From Karalla daura (Eukaryota > Chordata > Actinopteri > Chaetodontiformes > Leiognathidae): a DNA stretch of 64,000 nt. The notes below the pieces were generated by a model. That model was not told the origin of the DNA and did no database searches. It was given only the letters and a program-made list of their open reading frames with translations. Positions 11,432-22,900 of the stretch are shown one piece after another; position 1 is the stretch's first letter, and each line of letters opens with the position of its first letter. The stretch is taken from positions 2,547,761 through 2,611,760 of the forward strand of contig CM055205.1 in assembly GCA_029224185.1 (NCBI GenBank), in the 5' to 3' direction. The position numbers and the translations under genes were made by a program.

Positions 11432-11734
11432 CATTTGGATACATGTTTTGTGCTGTCCACCATGGACAATGATCAGCACCCTCTCCATCACACAGCATAA
11501 AGACAGTGGCTGCTGCAACTTCGCTGTCGTCGGGACAGATACAGGAGATCTTTCCTGCCACATGCCATCACACTGTACAACAACAGCTAAAATCTCTGGT
11601 CATAACAAGTCACTACTCACCTTAGCAGGGTTCAGGAGACCTTCACAGCTTTCTTTTCTGCAGGGAGAGCGGTTCCATGGTAGTACAGCCATCCAAATAA
11701 AAGTATAGACTTATGTTCCTGTAATACAACTACA

Positions 11735-12060
11735 ATTTATGTATGTAAGCATGCAGTTATTGTACATGTATAATTTTTCCCAGGGGGTTGCCAGTGCTTG
11801 GTGGCTTGTTTGAGCTCGGCACGACTGGGCTGGGCTTGGTTTGTCCCTGGCCTGGCCTTGTCCCTTGGTATGGACCGTGCAACCTCTCTTTTTCCTTCCT
11901 CCTTCCCTCCTCTCTGTCTCTCCTCATCTGTCCTCCATCTCCGTCCTCCTATTCCATTCTTATTCCTTGATTGCGCAAGACTAACATATTGGACCATGGA
12001 CCCCACATCCAACAGTCTTTGTGCTTTCTCCCCTCGCAGACCCCATAGATGCTGAGTTGG
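11735..12060. other. GC-richer segment, unassigned
   Basis: Contains GGGGGTTGCCAGTGC, repeated GGGCTGGGCTTGG and CTGGCCTGGCC motifs, and a pyrimidine-rich tract (TTCCTTCCTCCTTCCCTCC). Frames on both strands lack recognisable domains. Probably old repeat sequence. Confidence 0.3.
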
Positions 12061-12314
12061 ATCCAGGACTCTTCTCTGATTCTGTTGCATGCATTGTTTC
12101 TGCTCACACTCACACTGTATATAGTCTATGTAGTTAATGTAATCTCTGTGACATGCATTGATTTACATTTCAGTATATTGACCCTATTGAATAACAATGA
12201 CTTTGCAGTAAAATTCTGTCTATTTTTCTGTGAAACCAAATGGGATTTCATGTACAAAAAGCAAAAGATGGACCTAAAACTTACTGATATATTTCTAACG
12301 GAATAAAACTGGCT

Positions 12315-12550
12315 GCTGGGGTTACCAGAACAATTTTGTAAAATATACAGCAAAACTGCAATTACATTTACCAAATAGTATGTAAATCTTACATATTAAA
12401 CCAGTATATTACACATTGGACTTCTGTTATATTAGCACAATGACCATGCTAATATGACAGAAATTCAGTGTGTAATATACGGGTTTAAACCGTAAAATGT
12501 ACACGCTACTACATTTTACAAAAATGTTCTAGTAACCCCCATCTGCTGTT
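12315..12550. mobile_element. Foldback MITE, GGGGTTACCAGAAC type
   Basis: The left arm (CTGCTGGGGTTACCAGAACA, then TTTTGTAAAATATACAG and CAGTATATTACACATTG) is matched in inverse by the right arm (CAGTGTGTAATATACGG, then TACATTTTACAAAAATG and TTCTAGTAACCCCCATC). The arms of about 110 bp almost meet at TATTAGCACAATGACCATGC. No coding capacity. A further pair of A-rich arms may extend it on both sides to about 12,235 and 12,590. Confidence 0.7.
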
Positions 12551-12733
12551 TTTTTTCCCATAAAAACTGCAGGATTTTTTTCACAGTGTTACGTACAGTC
12601 ATGAGCAGTGGCTCATAGCCGAAAACACAAGAAAGCGGATGCAAGCAGCCGAGACCTTAGAGATAGGGTGATCTATGAGATAGGGTCACCCTTCGAGATA
12701 GCTTGAGAAGCTCAGTCAACCGAGAGGGACTAG

Positions 12734-12935
12734 GTGTGGAGCAGCTGCTTCTACATGTGCCTGAACCAGATCCACTGCTTCGGGAACCTGGTTACAATGC
12801 CACCAGGTCACCTAACTAGGGACCTGCTCATGGCACGGCCAGCTGGGAGGAAACCTCGGGGCAGAACCAAGACCAGATGGAGAGATTATCGCCTCATAGG
12901 CCAGGGAATGCCTGGGGTCCCTCAGTCAGACTTTG
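12734..12935 (+). pseudogene. Non-LTR retrotransposon ORF2, C-terminal fragment
   Basis: The frame encodes MPPGHLTRDLLMARP, then GRKPRGRTKTRWRDY, the basic C-terminal tail that follows the reverse transcriptase of a widespread fish LINE group. Upstream residues are out of frame, and no reverse transcriptase core is present, as usual for a 5'-truncated LINE copy. I do not assign the exact clade. Confidence 0.65.
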
Positions 12936-12939
12936 CCAG

Positions 12940-13115
12940 ATTGTCCTTGTTTACTCACATGACTCTCCAGCATTTGTTCCTGGTCCAGACTTCCCAGTTT
13001 GCTCCTGACCTGGTCTTGTCTCTCCTGCCTGGCTGATCGACCTGCTTCAGATTTATGCGTGTTCAGTAGTCACCTGGTTCCCAGACAAATAAAGCTTTCT
13101 CGTCAAACTTTCAGT
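12940..13115 (+). repeat. Possible LTR/3' end with polyadenylation signal
   Basis: Sequence rich in CTCCTGACCTGGTCTTGTC and CCTGGTTCCC, followed by ACAAATAAAGC at about 13,088 and a T-rich TGTCTGTG tail, similar to the 3' ends of teleost gypsy LTRs. Only one copy is in the window. Confidence 0.35.
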
Positions 13116-13255
13116 ACTGTGTCTGTGTTGCTTGTGGTATCACTGTACATGATACATCAAGGGAGGGGGGTCTTGGCTTTGGCTGACTACACAGTCCACA
13201 GCTACCATGTAAATTACAATAAAAGTATGTTTTTCTTTATTGTCATTGGCTAGAC

Positions 13256-13444
13256 CAGGAATAGGCAACCTGTTCCACAAAGAGCCGCTGTGGCTGCAGG
13301 TTTTTGTTCCAACTAGGCTTGGTTTATTCAATCAACTGATCTGAGTATTCAGACAGTTGATTGGTCAATCTGTGTGCTATGGACAGGTTGGAACAAAAAC
13401 CTGCAGCCACAGCAACTCTTTGTGGAACAGGTTGGCTACCCCTG
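13256..13444. mobile_element. hAT-type MITE, 189 bp, with perfect 8-bp duplication
   Basis: Begins CAGGAATAGGCAACCTG and ends CAGGTTGGCTACCCCTG. The element is largely one hairpin, with arms containing TTCCACAAAGAGCCGCTGTG and TTTTTGTTCCAAC. GGCTAGAC flanks it at 13,248-13,255 and 13,445-13,452, an exact 8-bp target duplication diagnostic of hAT transposition. Confidence 0.9.
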
Positions 13445-13459
13445 GGCTAGACCATCCTA

Positions 13460-14280
13460 AGATACAAGATGGCCGATGCACCCTCTGAATAGCATCTGAG
13501 GGTTGCAGGCAGCCAGTAAGATGTAGTGAGGTTCATGGCTGATGAGTCATCACTATCAGATTTTCCAACAAACAGTATGAACCCTTCAGAGTATCTTACT
13601 CGCCATTTGATTGGCAGCATTTAGTGGATTGTTAAACATTTCATACGCATTATTTACACATACATATCACAAACCATATTAGAGAAAAAGCACATATAAT
13701 AAAAATACTTTACTTATAAATTAAGTCCATGCTCCGTTACGTTTGAAAAAAAGCATTGATGGCTTGTTCGTCGAAGTGTTCCATATCCTGCTTCAGTTTT
13801 ACGAGTCTCTTGGACGGCTGCATTTGAAATCACGTGTCACTGTTACTTATTCTGCAGCCGAGCTAAGGTGTTGCAAGAAGAATCCCTGGGATCACTAGTG
13901 CCCCCTACCATGACGCAGGAGAACTGTGTGCATCACCCAGTGCCTTTCCACAGCCATTTTAGCTTACTGTTCAGCACAAGAAACACATTACACACATACA
14001 GTTGTTGAAAAACAAAAAAAATATAGCAACACTTTAATAGCGACGTACAGAGAACCTCACTGCATAAGGTTCCAGCACGGTCAGCTGAGTCATTGCGCAG
14101 TCCCTGGAGAGGCTCAGCCAGCTGCTGCCTCACCGCACGTCTCTTCACAACTTTTGAATTGCTTAAATTCAGCGATTTTGGTAAAAAAATATTCTAAAAT
14201 GGTTAAGTTAAGAATAAATGCATAGTACAAATCACTGATTAAATTATTTTTTGCATTTTAAATTTATTTTTCTTTCCATG
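13460..14280. other. Unassigned, probably old DNA-transposon sequence
   Basis: A short minus-strand frame at 13,740-13,825 (KRLVKLKQDMEHFDEQAIN) resembles transposon coding sequence but no domain can be named. The rest is A+T-rich. Confidence 0.25.
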
Positions 14281-14284
14281 ATAA

Positions 14285-14335
14285 CAGGTGAGGCCGTGCC
14301 TCACTTGCCTCCCCTGACTCCACGTCACTGGAGGC
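14285..14335. repeat. GAGGCCGTGCCTCACTTGCC repeat end
   Basis: A recognisable teleost repeat terminus (GGTGAGGCCGTGCCTCAC, CCCTGACTCCACGTCACTG). Its other end was not located. Confidence 0.4.
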
Positions 14336-14619
14336 AGCAGAGTTTAAGGCTGCATCCTTGCATGATCTCCTTTACCTTCTGTGATAAAACCCATTGGAAT
14401 TTGGGTACTTTTGCAGTGCCCATCTGTTAGTATCAATACACTAAACACAATACACAAAATACGTATGCAATAGATTGTATTACGCTGCAATGCAAATGTA
14501 AAAAGAGAATCAGATTTTTCCAGACTGATTCACTCATGTTTATTCCTGCTATGGTGTGTGTATATTTTTTGCAAAAGGCATTTTAATTGCACCCTGTAAA
14601 TATTATCAGCCTCACAACT

Positions 14620-14780
14620 CTGTGGAAGCTTCTTAATAGATAATAGGCATTGATTTCATTCTCTGGCTGCAGATTACTCATCACGTGACAAAGGCCATAA
14701 AAAAGAGCGGAAGTCTGTATTCAGGCCATGATTAGCCTGTAATCAGCAAAGTACAAACTGATTATAAACTCTAGCCCTTG
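14620..14780. other. Candidate conserved noncoding sequence
   Basis: Contains ATCACGTGACA (an E-box/CLEAR-like CACGTG) and GGCCATGATTAGCCTGTAATC, in unique-looking sequence without coding potential. Confidence 0.2.
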
Positions 14781-15049
14781 CGCTAGCGCTGTCAGTAGGG
14801 AATTCGCTTTCTAACTATTTTTATCTTTGTATTTCTACTTTTGACTACAACATGTTCCTCTGATTTGCAGAGCTGTGGCAAGGACTTTTTTTTTCTTTGT
14901 GTAGTGTCTCAGGAGCATCCATACTTCTGTTCTGACCTCTGACTCTGTTTGTCAATGTCATCCACTTGCAGTAGGGTTGTCTTTGTCAGTATTTTACAAT
15001 TAATGATGTCAGCCTTAAAAATCCCTTTTGCAGTATAAAGCTTTTCACC

Positions 15050-15480
15050 AATTTATATCTTTGATAACTGTGTAGTAGCTTTACCTAGCGTCAAGTCCGA
15101 TTCCAGCAACAGTCTGTCCCGTATGCGTGTATTAGCAACACGCTCTATCAGTTGATCACAAAAATCTGCTTCTCCATATCTCTAAACTCACAGGCAGAAG
15201 CGAGGTGGCGTAGCGCTGCCAGGAACTCATTCACAGTCTCATCAGACCTCTGTGCCCACTGTTGTGACATTCTGCAATCACATTAACTTTGAGAACGAAG
15301 TGTCTTTTCAGAACCTCCACAGCTGAAGCATTGGAATTACCTGTATTCGGCAGAGCATAAAACAGTCTTTGTCCCTTTGTGCCAAGTGCATGGAGAAGAA
15401 CAGCATGCTTTCTGGCATCAGGCCAGCTATCCCCGGTAGGACCGATAACTAGCATGTAGTTCTTACAAACATCTTATACC
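15050..15480 (-). pseudogene. Gypsy gag fragment (capsid region)
   Basis: Read on the minus strand, 15,231-15,455 encodes HAVLLHALGTKGQRLFYALP. The next block, after one stop, reads NEFLAALRHLASACEFRDME, then (after a frameshift) a RIRDRLLLES-like stretch. The arrangement matches the Gag of the 52.3-kb element (LIHSLGSEGQRIFGTL, then LRCLASLCKFG, then LREKLFMSP). It is therefore a remnant of a related Ty3/gypsy lineage. No pol sequence is attached. Confidence 0.7.
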
Positions 15481-15614
15481 ACATAGTAAAAGGGATAACA
15501 GGTTTGCCTGGGCACGGCATTAAAGGTGCAGGTGAAGGCATTATATGGATTATATATCCATATTGCTGATGTGTTTACTTTTTGCTTGTTAATTGTAATC
15601 CTTCAGATCCTCCT

Positions 15615-15725
15615 GAGACATGCCCCGTTTCCACTATGTGGTATGGACTCAACTGTACTCGACTCGACTCCAGCGCATTTTCATTACAGAATAGTACCGC
15701 ATTCAGAGTACCTGGTCCTCATAGC
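15615..15725. mobile_element. GGTACC/GACTCGACTC MITE, partial
   Basis: Contains CCCCGTTTCCACTATGTGG, TGTACTCGACTCGACTCC and CATTTTCATTACAGAATAG, the same terminal style as the element at 4,314-4,933. The opposite terminus was not found. Confidence 0.5.
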
Positions 15726-15729
15726 AATA

Positions 15730-17170
15730 TAGGTAATCACGCTCATTGTGTGTAGCCCCTCTAAGCTCTCTTTTGACCTTCTCGTCTGTGACAAAGGACA
15801 GAAAGGACATATACTGGAAATTTACTGCAGTATGAGTGGTATCTGTCATTTACTTCTGTAAATAACTTCTATATGTTGCTATACACATCGCACAATGACA
15901 TCATTACTAGTGTTCTTCTGTGTATGTGGGTCGGTTCTGGGCCATACACCATTCACATGGGAGTCACATATACTGTAGGTTGTATTTGAAAAGGAATGTA
16001 AACAACAACCTGGGACAATTACAGCAACATCACTGTGCCTCTGGACCAGGACTCAAGTCGGAATAGAAGGCTGCAAATTGGCCATCCTGGTACTAAACAC
16101 AGGACCACAGGGTTGTGACATACCCATGTGCGCTCAGCCCAACCCTATTTAACAAATACTGCTCTGCAAACCATTCCACTAATTCAGTCGTGAAGTTTGT
16201 GGATCAAAATTTTGTATGTAGTAAATTGTTGCACCACTGTTATAAGATTCTTCTGATTCTTCTCTTGATTAAAAAATGGCACACATTTGTTGTAGCTGTG
16301 TAAAAAGGATTGGATCTCAATTGACTATCCTGATTATGTGCAGGTTAAATAAATAAATTGTGATGTGAAGGGCTCAAAATCAGTGTGGTCAGAAGTAAAC
16401 TGACACAAAATCAAATCTGCATATCCACTTCTTCGAGTATTGTGAGTTTGTCTCTCCTTTAATTATAGCTCAGATTTGTTTTGTGCCAGCTCAATAGTTT
16501 TGTCATTAATAAAGTGCCACAGTTGAGGGGACGCATCCCAGTATACATGAGTATGAGAAACATCAAAAGCACAAGTTCAAAGAAAATATTCACTTTAAGT
16601 GTAGAATAATCACAAATAGTTTTATCCCGTCTGTGAGGCTCCACAGTCTTTTGAGCTGGACCTGAAGCTATGAGAGAGTGGGTCAAGAGCCTCATTGATC
16701 TCAGTCTCAGTCACATAGGTGGCTAAATTTTGTTCAAAGCCCTTTGGTGCAGAGTGTACTTCGATCCACGGGCGATTTATCAAGTCTGCAAAGCCCACAC
16801 CTCACTACAAGTCACAACACACTGCTGTGGTGATTAATTATGTGCTTGAATAGCAGTACACAGTGTAGCTTGTATACAATGTGACAAGAAGGGTCAATAA
16901 CCAGGAGTTATACTGGGCCCACAGAGGAGAGACCTCCTGCTGTGATTACATTTTACAGCACAGGTGGCTAGAAATATATGACATAACCCAAACATGAAAT
17001 AACCCAAATATATACATAATTAAGCATGGTCACGCTTAGATTAGATATGACAACAGCGACAGAGACTGAAGGTAAAGAAACCTAACCCTGCATTAATGAA
17101 TGAAACCAGAATTAGAATAAAAAAATACTTTTAATTCCAAAGTTACATAGTGTTTTGCAAAAATGTTAAA
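15730..17170. other. No recognised feature
   Basis: A+T-rich sequence. The minus frame at 16,459-16,695 and the plus frame at 16,115-16,303 have no recognisable domain. Confidence 0.3.
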
Positions 17171-17173
17171 GTA

Positions 17174-17523
17174 CAGGTTAGGCCATAAGTTTCCATACAT
17201 AGGTAAAATAAACATTCTACATTTACTTTTTATTCATGTAGCTGTTGTATTCATCGGTGGCCCTACGTCTTGGACCACCTTGTAGTTGATATGCAACATT
17301 TCCAGTTTTCTGAAATTTGCAAATAAGTTTTGCCACAGTGTCGTGTGTGATGCTTGTTCCATGTTTTCTGCTAAAATGTTGTGCAACCATGCGACTGCTT
17401 CCTGATCCAGCCATCAGTATAATTTCAATTTGTTGCTCTTTCGTCAAATGCATTGACTCGGGCCAAAGCAAAAAATAAAAAATGATACATTCTTCTATGT
17501 ATGGAAACTTCTGGCCCACCCTG
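17174..17523. mobile_element. Tc1/mariner-superfamily element, internally deleted, 350 bp
   Basis: The left end CAGGTTAGGCCATAAGTTTC and the right end, which reads CAGGGTGGGCCAGAAGTTTC in inverse, form imperfect terminal repeats of about 30 bp. TA flanks both sides (17,172-17,173 and 17,524-17,525), the mariner target duplication. The interior keeps only the N-terminal DNA-binding part of a transposase. Confidence 0.85.
17223..17450 (-). pseudogene. Mariner-like transposase, N-terminal helix-turn-helix only
   Basis: The minus-strand frame encodes HLTKEQQIEIILMAGSGSSR, then FSRKHGTSITHDTVAKLI and GNVAYQ, a helix-turn-helix domain of the type found at the start of some mariner/IS630 transposases. 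The frame stops near 17,223 before any catalytic DDE/D residue, so the element is non-autonomous. Confidence 0.75.
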
Positions 17524-17599
17524 TAGTATAAATAAATACAATAGAGAATAGGGTTTCTGAAACTATGACCGGACACTCTTAACTAAAATCTTATAAATC

Positions 17600-18120
17600 T
17601 TGTTCAATTGTATGTAATAGGCTGCAAGACAATTGTTTACATTTTCTCATTACATTTTGTGAAATCGTCAGTGATATTAGAAGGGGTGTAATTATAAACG
17701 AAGAGTGAAGCAATAGTAAAAATAGTCGGATGATGTCAGCATCAGCTTCTTAGGTAGTTTCACGTTGTCTGAGGAAGCTTTGAGCGAATTTCCAAATTAA
17801 ACTTTATAACTATCTCCATATCACTTCAGAGATATTGAGAAATGAGAAATAATGACAAAGCTGGCATTTTCTCTACTCATGACTGTCAACAGTAATTAGA
17901 CAGTTTTGCAATTGAGCTTCAAGATCAATGGTTCTCCCTGCAAAGTTGATGTGTCCAAAACTTTAAAAAACCTTAATATCCCTTTGTAACCATGTTAAAG
18001 CCATACTAGCAACCGGAGGAGTCTTTTTTTTTTGTTGCTCTGATTCATCATTGATTAAATACAGGTATTTGTATGGATTGTGTGTCCACTTCCACAAACA
18101 TGTCTTGATTTAAATCTTTT
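17600..18120. other. No recognised feature
   Basis: A+T-rich unique-looking sequence with poly-T tracts. No coding potential seen. Confidence 0.3.
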
Positions 18121-18159
18121 TTTTTTTTTTCCTGAGTAATACATTTTATTTATATATAT

Positions 18160-18620
18160 TAATGTGAACCGGGGGAGGGAGAAGGGAGAGAAAAGAGACA
18201 ACAGGAGACAAAAGACAAAAAACAGAAAACAGACGGCAATACAACAGACGGCAATACAACAGACATAACAGCAGCATCAGCAGGAGCAGCTGCAGTCATG
18301 TCGGACAACACCTTTTGTAGTAGCAACAGTGGGAGCGAAAGCAACAGAAATTGTTATTATCATTCTCACTGCTGCCAGTAGTTGCAAAGGCTCGGCAGCA
18401 ACGTCTCAGCTGCTGTGGAGAGGAGAGGGGGGAAAAAAAGGGACAACAGCAACAGCAGACAGCAACAAGTGACAGTCATGAGCTGCGACGGCTCTGTAAC
18501 ATAACGGTTGGAACCACAATCACAACGACAAATACAAGCAATGACAACACTCGCCCTAGCATAACATTGCGACACAATGTTGTGCGTGCATGTGTGTGCG
18601 TGCGTACGAGTGTGTGCCGC
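18160..18620. repeat. CAG/CAA-rich low-complexity region
   Basis: Long stretches of CAGCAGCAT, ACAACAGCAACAGCAG and ACAACAGACGGCAATACAAC (the last occurring twice near 18,230-18,260), then GTGTGTGCGTGCGTACG. The frames here (60-111 codons) are products of low complexity. Confidence 0.6.
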
Positions 18621-18699
18621 AGGTGGGTGAGAGGTCCCTTATGTGCATGGTTGCACCTCTGCGCATGCCTTTATGCAGAACGGTGAGAGGTTTGTCACT

Positions 18700-20330
18700 A
18701 GGCTTCAGTGGGAAGGAACAGGAATTAACATCGTTACACCCCAAAATTGATGGGAGCCATGACCGCCCCGCGCACAGTCCAAGGCAGCAGTGAGGCAGGA
18801 GGCCAGGGCACCGTGGAGCCCACAGCCCCACAGAACCTGGTGGGTTGCCGGGTTAGGTGTCCCGGCCCAGTCATGAGTACCACCCCCTGCAGGGAGGCCG
18901 GCCAGGCAGCCGGGGGTCCTCCCCCGCGCTTGACGTCAGAATCCGGAGGAGTTGCGGACAGTGGGCCCACAGGCTAGGCCCGCCGCTCCCAGACGCAAAC
19001 GGTGCAGGTTAAATCACAGACCCCTGAGGCACACACGACACTGGGCACTATATTTCTGAATGGGTTAATAAAGTTTATTAAAAAGAAGAAATTGTAGTCC
19101 TCTGCAAGGTCAATCCAGCAGGGGCAGGTCACAGCATTTATTCAATTTAAAATCTATATAAGGCCTATATCAGGTCTAAAATTCAACACCGATAATAAAA
19201 AAGGGGCAGTTCTAAGCTGCAACCAGGGATTGTCCACAGATCTGCATTTAGGATCAGGCTAAGCGCGCACACTATGGAGCTACTTTACACGGCACTGCAC
19301 AGCAGGGCACACAATTTACCATAGGAACAGCAACGTAAATGGCACACTCAAAAAATTAAAAAAAACAGGCTCCCTCACTGGAAACCCAATTCACACCAGC
19401 ATGCAAACACACACCATGCTTAAGAGAAAATATAGCACCAGCCTGAACCCTCTTTTCTTTTCTTTTTTAAAGCAGAACTAGTGGGCATCCATGTGCAGCC
19501 GACCTCCAGGCAGAGCGCGCGCACACACACACACTCACACCCACCAATTAAAATATTAGAAAGGTTCAAGAGTCTTTTAAAGTCCATGTAAAAGGTTAAA
19601 AAACGCAATCAGGACAACACTCATGACCCCGCTGTAATTCCAGAGCCCGGAGCTGCCGTCTGATCAGCCAATCACTCCCTGTCCTCTGTGCGCACCCATT
19701 GGACTGCGGCGCCCCCCTGCTGCTTCATGGACCCCCGTCCTCGTTCTCGGTTTCAGAGATGGATTTCCTTTCTTTCTCGTGTTCAACCTGATCGGGTCCC
19801 CCACTGTCTCCTGCCTGCTTCCCTCTGGTAGCACAGAATGCGTCCGTCCTCTCTGCTGCAGGAGCTCTCTTCACATGGCCCCTGTCCGAGCCCTTTATTG
19901 CTGCTGTCACCAGGTGCGTTGCTCTCCCCCTCATTGCTGATTGGCTGCAGCTGTGTGTAATGCCGCAGCCACACCCAGACACACATACGCCCCATAGCAT
20001 ATGCATTTATACAACCCCACCCACTCCCATTCAGCAAATGTTCCTAAAAGGCATCCAGTTGCAACCGATGATACGTGAAATGTTACACATTTACACAAAG
20101 AGAAACCAGGGTCCCATAATCCTGTACAACCTTCACCTGCCCGCCTGCTCCCCCCTGCGGCGTGCCATGCTATGCCCCCAACAAGGTGCCCTGGGCAGGC
20201 GCCACCCCAAACCCCCCAGAGGGCGGGCTGGGAGCCGGAGTGTCAGGGCCCACTGCCGGAGGGCGACGTGCAAAAACAAGCAGCTGCTGGGTTTGGTCCA
20301 GATCAGTGTTGTTAAGGTCCCCTAGCACAC
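18700..20330. other. GC-rich accessory-looking block, unassigned
   Basis: Two markedly G+C-rich patches (18,740-18,990 and 20,130-20,280) surround an A+T-rich part that holds GGGTTAATAAAGTTTATTAA at about 19,060 and an imperfect CAC tract at 19,520. The texture resembles LTR/leader sequence of a retroelement but no coding domain, primer site or repeated LTR could be identified. Frames on both strands are explained by base composition. Confidence 0.35.
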
Positions 20331-20639
20331 AGAGTGATGGGGAGGCTAGTATGGGATGCCCAGTATGGGATGCCCAAGGCACACAGATTGGTCTTCGCAA
20401 ACCCTCTGCCAGAGTGCATTTGAACTCTGATCTGGAATTTCCACTCCTGTGAACAATTCAGTTGTCTACTCAGCAATCATTTCAATGTGAGCATATGGTA
20501 CATTAGTTCAGAACTGACAAGATGCATCTGACTTATTACCAACATTTTCATACTGTATTCATTGAAGCATTAATATAAAAATATACAGTAGTTAATCTTG
20601 ATAACAAGACATGTCAGATAGTTCTTGTTCATGCTGAAG

Positions 20640-20780
20640 TGAAGATTAGTCTGACCTGTAGTGTTTTCTCTGACCCAACTGGACAGAGATCCACTGCCTT
20701 TTGCTGCCTCCCGCAGCTCCTTCTCTTTCTGCTTCTTTATCCTCACTTTACAAGGCATCTTTGCACTATGCACAATATAA
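20640..20780 (-). pseudogene. Possible hAT transposase N-terminal fragment
   Basis: The minus-strand frame contains KVRIKKQKEKELREAAKGSG, then SLSSWVREN. This resembles the basic start of hAT-family (ZMYM/52-kDa-repressor-like) proteins. Too short for a firm call. Confidence 0.3.
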
Positions 20781-20829
20781 TATTTATAGATCATTCTTAG
20801 ACACATACAAAGGTTTCACACAAATTCAG

Positions 20830-21460
20830 TTTGACTGGATGTCAATATAAACTGGAGCCTAAATTCTCATTCATTTGGATGTACGGGTTTAGTGATCTGA
20901 ACCTGAGCTGGAATTTTAGTTTTGCAATTTATCTTATTCTATTACGCCATTTTAAAAATGATGATGGTGGAGCAGGTAATTTACAAAGAGCCCAATATAG
21001 GCTACTATATTTTATGAATTTTCATGTTCATTAACCAAGAAGAATGGAATGGGTGCAAACAGAAGTCCAAGCTGTAACACTTGTCTTGCATGTGTGGTCA
21101 GGAGGCACATACTACCCATTAGATTGAAAGTTTATCCCAGTCAACTACCACACCACCTTTGGAGAGTTGGTGCCACACTTTTAAGTAAACTGTGCATGGA
21201 CACCAACAATGGAACAAAATGTAGTGTAATGAAACGGAGAACAACTTGAAATCAGGTCCAACAGTAATGCAGGCTTTCACTGATTTAGAAAATGTTTCCC
21301 TATGTTCTAACTCAACTAACCTAAGCTTCTAAAACATCATAGTCTTGATAGAATGATTTGTGGACGTTGTGATTCAGCCTTAAGTTTTCAAGTTTTAGTT
21401 ACAAAAAAAAAAAAAATCCAAAACAGTCCCTATGAAAAGAGCACTTTGGAACTTAACAAA
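20830..21460. other. No recognised feature
   Basis: A+T-rich with an A-run at 21,402-21,414. Frames are short and without domains. Confidence 0.3.
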
Positions 21461-21469
21461 CAGAAGTGT

Positions 21470-21765
21470 GAAAGAAGGAGGGGACCCCTCCGATTTTAGC
21501 ATCTGGTCTTTAGGGGTGCCAAGCCCCCAGCACTCAGATGCACATTTTTTTTTGATGCACATTGTTTCTGACAAAATGACGCACTCACATTTATAAATAA
21601 CATTTATAAATACACTGAGTGCAGAATTGTCAGGCATTTTTAAAATATTATATTATGTGGAGTCCGCATAATATAAGTCAGGGGAGTCAGGGGGTGCCGA
21701 GCATTTCCACGGGGGTGCCTTGGCACCCCTAAAAAAACCCTAGATTCGCCCCAGGGAGGGGTCAT
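21470..21765. repeat. GGGGTGCC-rich repeat
   Basis: GGGGTGCCAAGCCCCC near 21,513 and GGGGGTGCCTTGGCACCCC at 21,711 (itself palindromic) mark the ends of a repeat that closes with AACCCTAGATTCGCCCC, a sentence-like terminus of a common teleost repeat. Confidence 0.4.
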
Positions 21766-22080
21766 CAACATTGGGGTTGTGAATACTGGCAATGCAGTGG
21801 TTTATATTGTGGACTGAAATGTTAATTATAATAAATCTCGAGTTTCGAGTTGTGGCTAGATAAAATATGGGGGGAACAGAGGTGATTTAAGTTTGTGTTC
21901 GGCTAACTTTAACATGTGGGTCTCCTGTACTAAGAGACGATCTGCCTCCAACTTATTTGGTGGTTTGAAACTTGGATCATCTTCTTCCTGGAGCCAACTC
22001 CGCAGACATTCCCAAACCTGAGAGTGTTAATGCTTAGTTTAATTTGTTAGTTGTTAGTGCTAAAAGGTGAATGGTGTGAG

Positions 22081-22088
22081 GAAGTGAG
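22081..22088. repeat. 8-bp target duplication GAAGTGAG (left)
   Basis: Identical to 24,471-24,478 and directly adjacent to the TAGTGTTGGG terminus. Confidence 0.85.
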
Positions 22089-22614
22089 TAGTGTTGGGAA
22101 GACCGACTCTTTTTACTGACTCAGATCTTCTACTCTCGAACAGTAAATTGAACGAATCTTTAATGATTCATTTCGTTAACTTTACAGGAGGTGGTTCTGT
22201 AGCCCTCTTATGGCCATTGTAAAGACTGCCACAGTTCTCAAACACGACTGAGGACTCAATGGTTTGCTTCAGCTGACAAAGTATAATACACGAAACGCCA
22301 TAACCAATTCACACAACGTGAAAACTCAAGACAGCAAAAACATATCACAATAAAGTGACTTGTGCATTCTCACTGCCATTGTTTAACAGCACAACGAGGA
22401 GATCCGAGAATGGATGTACTGCAGAGGCAAATGAAGGGCTGAACGGTTCGCACAAATGACTGGGTCAGAAGAAATGAAATGTAAAACTCATTTTGACAAT
22501 TAGTGAGACTATTAAAACGAAATTAACATTTAATAAGTCCCCTAAAATGTAACCAGGGTTAGTAAACCCCCAGGTTGTTTATCTGTATATGTGTTACTGT
22601 CTCTTTAAATTAGA

Positions 22615-22900
22615 TGACAGTTGTTGCGCGCACTCTCAGTGGGCGAAAAGCTGATGGGAGCGTGCATCTCACCTTCGCGCCAATCTTTGCGAGTCCCTCC
22701 CGACCGATGCCTGGAGTGTTGTGTGAGTAGCTGGAAGAGAAGAGAAGAAAGAGGAATCAAACTTAGCGTTGAACTGATAAAAAAAACTAACACAAGTCGG
22801 AAACCTGAAGATAGAGAGACAGGAGAAACAGTCGGTGTGCCGCAAATTCGAGTGGAACGACTTGAATTGTGTAAAAAAAAAAGAAAGAATAGAAATCCCG
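22615..22900 (+). other. Exon-like segment with splice donor inside the hAT element
   Basis: A locally G+C-richer segment (GTTGCGCGCACTC, TTCGCGCCAATC) ends at AAATCCCG|GTGAGT, a strong donor at 22,901. A downstream segment at 23,482-23,540 follows a polypyrimidine tract and TATAG acceptor. This looks like a promoter and first exon of the element's own lost gene, or of a captured gene. The open frame here has no recognised domain. Confidence 0.4.

Noticed and set aside
18160..18620. Glutamine-rich coding exon suggested by CAG repeats
   Set aside because: Frames on both strands are similar in length and full of low-complexity sequence; no splice-bounded open exon stands out.
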